Shown piece after piece: positions 25,801 to 34,800 of a stretch of DNA of 64,000 bases; the stretch's first letter is position 1, and each line of letters begins with the position of its first letter. Below the pieces are notes generated by a model. That model did not search any database. It was not told the DNA's origin and was given only the letters and a program-made list of their open reading frames with translations. Both the position numbers and the translations under genes were made by a program. The DNA comes from Trichostrongylus colubriformis (taxonomy: Eukaryota; Nematoda; Chromadorea; Rhabditida; Trichostrongylidae), in contig OZ022261.1 of assembly GCA_963978905.1 (NCBI GenBank), positions 13,365,475-13,429,474 on the forward strand, written 5' to 3'.

Positions 25801-28800
25801 CATAATTTGAGAAGAGGCTGAAGCACGATAAACGCTTCAACATTCGAACGAAACGTCGCACGCAACCCTCAGTGAAATTTATTTGCTGGAATCCCAGGTC
25901 GTCATGACGAGTTCTGAAATACAAGTTATTTATTACAGTATGAAAAATTTAGTGAAAGAATCAATAAAAGCGAAAACTTAGACCAATTACGAGCAAGATC
26001 CGACACTGCGAGAAAGGGTTAGCCAAACCAAAAGACGAAGGAAGTTTCATTATTACATAAGAACACATTCTTACTGGTCAGACGAGTCTGGACAGCTTTT
26101 GTAGGCGTGATTTGCCGTGAGGATTTCATTGATTGTGACGTGATCTGATGGCGATAAACCATTCAAATTAGTTGGTGCTGCAATATTATCACATATAACG
26201 CTTTTCACTCAAAAAAAAAGCAACGAAGATGATTTCATAATTAATATGACCCTTGGCAGCGCACGGCATATGCACATAGGTTCGCGGCTTGATACAGTAG
26301 CGCTCAAAAGTCTTCGGCCCAATGGTTTTTCACCTGGGTTTTTCATTTGTAACTTTTTTGATCAGAGAGAAATTTTAGTATGTTGTACTCGGAGACACTG
26401 CATACTGAATATACTATTTTGGCGCTCAACGGTGTAAGTTACGTGGTTAAATGCAATTTTTTGTTCTTGGAGTGCCATCCCTATGCCGTCGCGCTATGTC
26501 GCTGTCATCAAAAGTCGTGCTCTTTCTACAAGATACTGATGTTCTCTGAGGCTTGCCCATTTTGTTTTTGTAAAGAAAGCCGTTTTTCTTGACCAAGCCT
26601 TTTTCTTTTTTCGTGTGGTCTTGTAGTAAATTCTTGTAAAAACCCATGAAAAGTGTCAAGCGGCACTCAAGTAGAAGGAAATGTTGACAATAGGTTCAAG
26701 CACCACATACTAAAATTTTGTCAAATTTGGTCAAGTAGAAAAAAAGTTATGACAAAAAGTTTTTGGCCGAAGACTTTTGAGCGCTACTGTATATGAACGG
26801 TTAGCAGAAACGGTGTACGTGTGGGCGAGAAACCATATGTACTGATCTGATACCTCCTTTGGGATCAAGTGCATCGCAAACTCATGCCGAAGTCACCTTT
26901 GCCTTTATTTATGCTATTTGGTCCACAGACAGCTACTCAGAACAAAGGTGAACACAAAAGCACGATAAGATCCGAAAAAATAGAGACAAAAGAAACTGAA
27001 ATCATAGTAAAGCCATCAGAGGGGAACCCTCCACAGCATGAAACAGCTGCTAGTGAGCGCTTGAGGGAACTAGGGTGCATATCACAGGTTAGTACCGTTT
27101 AGACGGCAAACCAGTTTGAAAAAGAGTAATGATGTGACAGAAAGGAGAAAACAACAATTTTTCTGATAAAGGGACTGTCAAAAAACCCTTAATCTAGGGA
27201 ACTAGAAGATGAAATTTTCGAAGAAAAAAGATCCTATACGTAAACAACGATTAGGCAAAACAACGTACCAGGGACAGAGTTGATTCTGGTGTCCACCATT
27301 CCCGAGTTCATATAAAATGAGTCCCGTCGACCGGTAGGCCTCTCATCCTCAAGAAAAGAAGGTGAACGAGAGCATCGCTTCTTCCACCAAACATTTGAAG
27401 CTTACCATCACAGCACTAGGATCGATGGTAGGAGCACATGCGTTGAGCCATTGAACGCTCGACTCTTCCGATGGCAATAATCCATTCATCTGCAAAAAAG
27501 TGCCCATAACGAAGATTCGGCGAAGCTTTGAACTATCAGTAAGCACTGCTGATCTCACAGGATACTGCCAACTCGATGCATCAATCTCGACTTTAAAAAA
27601 GGCATAGAAGTATCACAATGTTAGCAAGCTAGCGTTAATGACAATAACAATATCGTTAGTAAACAGTCAAACCAGCCAACAAGCCGGATTCAAGCATATG
27701 TACCTTTCTCTTGCCAGACTCCCTTTGAAGAAGAGCAAGTTTAGGGTCATGGCCAGAGTCAATCGTGGCATCGAGGAAAATGTAAAGAAGGTGAAAAAAT
27801 TGAAACACCCCCAGAAGGGAGCTTACGTACGCCCCACTTCATTTTTCTGTATTTATGTGGTTTTCTACTCCGATGGTACAATTCTCCGAGATTACGAGTC
27901 TATGGAGTAAAACTAAACGGAAGGCCCATTAGGTCATGGTGAGCTTTCCCAAAACGCTTTTTTGCATTTTATAGGGTCACATACATGGAGCAAAAAGCCG
28001 GTCTCAAATTCGGCTAAATGGTTTTGGGGGGCCCAGAAAATGGTCAATGGTTCGATCCCCCTGAGGCTAAATTTTTGCATTTATCTAGTGTTCATCCATT
28101 TGTGCTCATGTGTGACCGCACGTGCAAAATGTGTGCAAAATCAATTTTCATCCTGCCAGGGAACCGCTATCTTCAGTATTTTTGCGTATTAGGCGAATGA
28201 TTTGTTTGGACCTGCCAACGCCGATAACAAGGAAACTAGGGGTTTCCCGCAAAGCACGTGCGATATTCATGCTCAGGGGGTCGAACTACCCTGGGTGACA
28301 TGTATTCAGCCTGATCGTGGTTTTGACCCAAACTCGGAATTTGGGTGACCAATAGTACCACTACTACCATAATGAAGAACACTCAACGGAATGAGGTCGG
28401 AGCCGATATAAGGGAATGTCTGCTATTTTTTTTCCAACGCATACTGTTGCTGGGTGCAGTTCACTTGGAATGCGTTGATTTTGCACATGCTCCATCGCAT
28501 TTATTCGAGGCTGCTAGTTGTCCGTCTGTGCAAGTAGAGCAGTGGCTGTGTGCTATGTCCATACCAATTGCCTCGAGTTTGGGTCAAAATCTCAATTTGG
28601 ATAATATCCCGCATCCAGGGCTAATTGGGTCTCCTGAGCACGAATATCACACTAGTTTCGCACGGAACGCCTGGCAGGGGTGCTAGGGTCGCTGAAGGGT
28701 CCAAATAAGTTAGCCAATGAAAACTTGTAATCGGGGTCAGTTTGGTGCACCAGCAACAAAAATCGCACCCATTTTGCTTGTGCGCAAGTAGTTTAGCGCT

Positions 28801-31800
28801 AGGCAAAGAAAATTAAGAAAATGCAAAAACATGGACGCCGAAAGGATCTGAACAACAGTCGCCTGTGCCAATACCGGTCCATCCCACTATCCATTCGGCC
28901 ATCCAACCACTACGCGAAGGTTGACCTGTGCATTCCCCTATGAGTTTTCTTTGCTTCGTTTAGCAGTTACCATAAGAGATTTTACATTTCTAAACCAGCT
29001 CGCAGTGGTTTTGGCGTAGGTTTAAAACAGTCTTCTGATATGCATATACTGCATGCCGCAGCTGGAAAGCATTGCAGCAAACTGGTGAAAAATGCTTCTT
29101 TCTAAGCAACTTTTGTCACTCATTTTTTGGGCCTCCCAAAACCATTTAGCCGAATTTGAGACCGGTTTTTTGCTTCATGTATGAGACCTTATAAAATGCA
29201 AAAAACCGTTTTGAAAAAGCTCACCATGACCTGATGGGCCTTCCTTGTAAGGCCAAACTCGTGACAAAATTAGAAAAAGAGCCTGACGAAATTCAGTACT
29301 CATTCCGGAAAAAAAGATCGTCGAAAATGGGTTAAAGGCACGTTCTTTGTTGACATAGAAGAAGGGTGGAAAGTCGTACAAGTATCGCGCCAGGGACTGA
29401 GTAAGAAAAAAAGAGGAATGAAAAAGATAGAAATTAAATAAAAACTATGTTGCGCTCCATCGCGATTATACCAATAGCGACAAGGCAATCACAATGGAGC
29501 GCGGCATCTTATTATGGTAAAGTTGAACATTTTTTGAATACATACTTGTCACTTACTGAGACTCGATCTTTCAAAGAAATGTAATCTGCTTTCATAATAA
29601 TATCTTTCGTTTGGTTTCCCAATGGCTGCGTGTTTCCCATTGAATAGATACATGCAATCGAGGAAAATTTGGGAAAATTTCGTGGTACCCACTTCAAATG
29701 GTCGTAACTCCCTCAGACCAGAACCTCATAAGAACAGGTTCCTTTTGCGAGATCTACTAGGTTGCCAACATCCTTCGCTCTCACAGGTAGAACGGGAAGG
29801 CGTGTTGGTCAGCTTCGTTGTGGGACGCGCCATGTATGAGGCTTTCATCGACAATCTATCAGGTTAAAGGGTACACGGTCGTCTTGGAATAGTGAACTGT
29901 GAAGGAGGTTGCAAGCATCTACCTCGCACCACAGCATAAGTTATGAGCATTTGGTTACGGAAGCTTGACACCTTGTTCACAGCCCACGATTCCAAGAGGA
30001 TCAAGGGAGCAGCGTGCCCTTTGACTCTGTTTATCTTCTGTGTTGTCCATACACTCTCCTTTCTACGACATTGTATTGCGCACTTATCTTGAAACTTTTG
30101 GTCGTACCTTGTTCCTATAGGAGGGCCTTCGAATTTTTGAATGAAGATTAAATCAAATATTAGTTTCGAATCAAGTCAGTTTTTTCCATCTCCCCCTCAC
30201 ACATTGAACTCTCAGCCCAAAAAACTCCCTTAATTACTGCTCAACTCTATTATTACGACCTCCTTGCCGAGAATTCCTCGACGGAGGCATAGATACACAC
30301 GACAGAGTTGAGAATCGAAAATCCTATGTTTAGGATTTTCTTGAAACTTCTTCTGATAGTAACGAAATGTTATCAAGACAACGGGCAAGAAAACACACCA
30401 AAGGCAAACAGTGATTAGAGTAAACTGTAATTCCAGCAGGCGACTTAGATCGTTCATTGCTCAGAAAAGATTTTTATAAATCGTCAGTGGTGAAAACCCA
30501 CGTGAAAGTCTTCGGTGCTTTCGAGTTTCGCTTCATCTCTGAATGTCTCTGTATTGGTAGTGTTATTTCCTGCAGCTAAGAGATCCTTCGTCACCTGAAA
30601 CCAGCACAGGGTAGAAAATGCCCAAATGGTTTGCTTGAACAATATGCATCTCCCATGAGAAATCAAAAGATCATCAACCCAGCAAGTCATGCAGTTGAAC
30701 AAAGTGCTTGCCAGAAAACAAATTGGGAAGCGGTGGAGAAAAATTTGGCTGTTTCATAGTAGGTCTGTTATGTTGAAATTCTGTACATTAGAATAAGTAG
30801 AGCGCTGCTGAGTAATATCAGTCGTTGACAGCATAGAAATGCAGCTGTCAACGGATATGCGATGACGTTTATATCCGGTTTGGCACCGCGAGTCATTCCA
30901 ACTCTGAATCACAACAATCGAATCCCCATCAATTAAGCCGCAGTCTGATGAGGGTGAGCTTAATGATTATGAGAAACCTGTCCTCAATCAAATCCACGCC
31001 GACATTGGTCGCAAGTGTGTGAGGTGGGGTACATGAAATCTCTGCATGGACAGAAGCACCTCAGAGCATATTCAGGTTGAACGAAAACTAATATTATTGC
31101 AGCTGTTTGAAAGATGACAAAATCATAACAGTCTCCAGTCCTCCACGACACTTTCCACATGTCACGATTACTGACTTAATATCTCCTGAAGAACACACAT
31201 TTATGACTATGCGTTACTCACCTCATCCACGATCACACATCCTGGCGGATACCGACCACAAGTACATTGACACGTACAATTAACACGAGGTGGATTGTTT
31301 TCTATGAGTTTCACCAGAACCTAGACAAGAATATGTTTAACAGTAGTAAACCAGTTCGAAAAAGGAATATTATATGCTTTATAGTACGATAAAACACTGA
31401 AAAGTAGAATTACCTCTCTTGGAATCGTTACCATATCCGTCATAGGTGTGATAGGATTAAGCGATGGCGTTAATAAAAGCGAAGTGGCAGGTGCTGGCGC
31501 CAAGATAGGTGGCTGAAACTCTCCTCCATGAAAACCTATTCCGAGGCCCTAAGAAAATTAAAACTCAAAAGATTAATGTTCAACAGTAAAGTCAATGCAG
31601 TAATCTACTGCCTGCAGAAGTTTGCCATATGAAGCAATTTACTCCAAGATTTTACTATAGGCAACGAGATCAGCTCCCCTTGTGATGATCATCAGGCCCA
31701 TTATAAAAACTCGTTTAGCGGTCTGAAATTTTGCACCCTCTTATTATCATGTTTATATGACATGTCTGTTATCAAGTGTTTTCATGGAACATGGCACTAC

Positions 31801-34800
31801 CAGAAAAACTGGCACCATCAACTCATCCCTATTCACCGATCTTGTCATACATTGTCAAATACTTCCGGAAGTGACCCCATGATAGATGACCTACCGAGTA
31901 AAACCAGCCATCAGTTGAGTGGAGAGTCAAACCAGCCACGAGTCAAGTGGATAACCTGCTTGATACGCTTAATTAGTGATGCACTAACAGATACGTCATT
32001 TTTCCGAAGAAATTGAGTTTCTCAGACACGGAAACACAAGATGAGGGTAATAAGAGCTCATTCTCGCGCGCTTGTTATCACTGCAGCGTCCCTGTCAAAA
32101 GAATAACCCGTGTGATATCAAAAACGAAGCTAGCACAACCTCAATACTCTCCCCAGAAATGTACAGTATAAAACAATTACGAACTATCGAGACAATCTGA
32201 AAGCCTCTTTACAGCACTTTGCCCATGCAGCAACAAGTTCACCAGGAGCTTTAACGGGCAAAGAAAAGCAAATAACAGTGGGTAAGTGATACCTGATTCA
32301 AGGCAGGTGCGATCGGGGCAGCAACGGGTGCAGCTACTGGTGCGGCATTGACTATATGAGCAGCTACTTGTTGGGCCACAGCAGCAGCGATCTAAACAAT
32401 ACAGGAAATATCGTAGCATTAACCTACTATCATTGTCCATCATAAAATTTTCAAATTGAGTTGTTGCTCGCAGATTCTTTCAGCCAGCACTAAATATAGG
32501 GCGACTTGGTTACAACAGCACAGCACTGATTATGGCCCATGAAAGAGCACATGTGGCACTTATCACTAGTTCGATGAACAGCTAAGTTAGATTTTAAATG
32601 TGATAATCGTTTGTAACTAGTTGACCTTGGAGCAATGAAAGGCTAAGAAAACAGATTACATACCTGATGCTGATTAATCGCTGCTTGAACTTGAACTTGT
32701 GCCGCAGCTGCTGCCGCTAGTTGAGCTTGAGCCATAAACGATGGATCTACGGGATTACTCGCAGGCATTACCAACAAGCCTGCACAATATGAGCTGAGGA
32801 ATGTAAAAAATGGAATATGGGGAGAGTGAAATAACAAAGAGTTAAACTCAAGTTCTCTGTTACCCACCTGATTCTACAGCAGGAGGTATAAAACCACTGC
32901 TACTCATCGTTGTAGCTGGATCGACATCCATTGTAGGAGCAGCCGTCGTTGTAGAACTGACCTCTGCCAACGACTGAGCTACTGAAATACCACTTTGCAT
33001 GAGATTTTGAATAACATGAAATCTAAAGATGTAAAACTAGAGACTGATGCAATCGAAAAGTGTCCCACGATTCACTAAAGCGATTTCCATCATAAATAGC
33101 ACAAGAAAGCTATTAGGTTGTAAGGAAAGTTCTGGCCGGTTTTGCGCGTTCACAAGGTAAACTCAAATCTCAAAGCGCGTCAACACAAATCAACTTAAAG
33201 GCATCATTAGGGGAACTTCGGACGAAAAGTAAAAGAGGTAGTGAATCTGAAAGTCGAGATGCCTGAAAACATGTCGAAATGCCTAAAGCATGACAGTGAA
33301 AAAAAACTGATGAAAATGGCCAAAAACCCGAGAAATAAGACCCCTCCTATCGCTGACCCTTACGCGGACGACCTTCCCGTAAAGGGGTGGGTACTCCGAA
33401 CGAAATTTCCGTTGACATGCTGCCAAGTAAACACAAGGGGATGTTTGGAAATACGGCAGCATCTATTCTCTGGAGTGGCTTCAACCTGAAAGTGCGAAAG
33501 CGCGACGCAATACCTTCTATCTCACTGCATATCCTTGGCCGCTCTCATCGTAGCCGACCAAATATTACGTCGATAGGAGGCGGGGTTGATTATCGAAAGG
33601 GGGCAGCTCTTATCCGTTGCGTCGTTTCTACAGCTCGGGGGCCCACTTTTTCACCGGGATTTCGCCACATATAGCCAGCCTAGGCTCATAGTTCCCATGT
33701 AAGTAACTTCTTTTAGGGATTTTTCAATAACCACATTACCCCTAATACTGTCTTTAAATAATGTGTTCCTCAAATGGACAATAAGTTTCTCTTTCTGAAT
33801 ATATGTTTTCCTTGGAGTACCACAAGGTTTTTGAATTATTAAGGGAGTTTTGAAGTACTGCGAAAATGGCACTGTATGGATGTGGATGAAAAATTTTGTC
33901 CCTGGTTTCAGAAGTGCAGAAATGAGAATGAGTTGACGAATTTTAAATTGATCAAATCGCTTCAACTAAATCGACAGAAAGCTGTGAGCGTCTATACTCG
34001 AGAGGGATATTCAAAAGTGATGACCTTTCCCACACAAATTCGGTTGACTACCTCAAGCAGCAAAAAAAAACCAAAAAATGTGGGCCGCGCGAGAAAATGG
34101 CGATATGGAGTCGGCTTTATTTGATTTCGCCAATATGAATCGTCAGGCCTTCATCGAAGTGATATGCAAGCATGCACTATGTTGTCAAAAGCGTAGCGAA
34201 TCTAATGGTGCTCATTCTGAGCGAAAAGATGCAGTGTGGACCGAATTATGATGTCCCGAAGATGAAATTGCGAAAACCAGCCAAAGCCTATCTTACAACC
34301 TAAAAAAGGCTTTCCAATATTCCTAGTATATCAAAACTAGCAAGGAGTTCGAATTCGGTTTGATGTAACTTTGTACACAGTTTTATTCACTGTATGACCC
34401 TTGGAGTGACTCAGGAGCCAAGAGTCGAGGAAAATGGCCGTTTCATCACGACCCCTCCTCCTCAACAAGGACCCGAGTACGTCCCTCTCTCAACATCTAC
34501 AAAACCTCTACAGTATCAGCAACTATTACCGATTGCATAGTATCACTAGGTATTTTTTGTAATTTTTATGTTAATCACTCAAATTCAGTCATATTCCTTA
34601 CACAACCGGGTCAGCTGACTGTTAGTTCTGTTTATCATCTGCCTGGGAACATGACTGCGCCTGGACTCGTGTTTCTTGGTCCCCCCCCCCCCATGCAATT
34701 GCACCAATCCTTTTTCTTTCATTTGTTGGTCAGCGGGTGCACAGGATCTTCTTCTACCGAGTTGCATGCTTGTTGGGGTGAAGCTCAAGGTATTTTCGAG

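Larger units (their letters stand above)
33116..34300 (+). mobile_element. TIR element R1, copy 1, with a nested element
   Basis: The left end GGTTGTAAGGAAAGTTCTGG and right end TATCTTACAACC are inverted and flanked by TA (33114-33115 and 34301-34302), like mariner-type elements. A second element is inserted at 33210-33742. Another R1 copy is split between 49804-50184 and 55175-55693. It lies in a receptor intron. Confidence 0.8.

Noticed and set aside
26869..27102. Plus-strand open frame of 77 codons ending at a good donor (CAG/GTTAGT)
   Set aside because: No partner exon, homology or codon support. It lies in a receptor intron on the other strand, next to a repeat.
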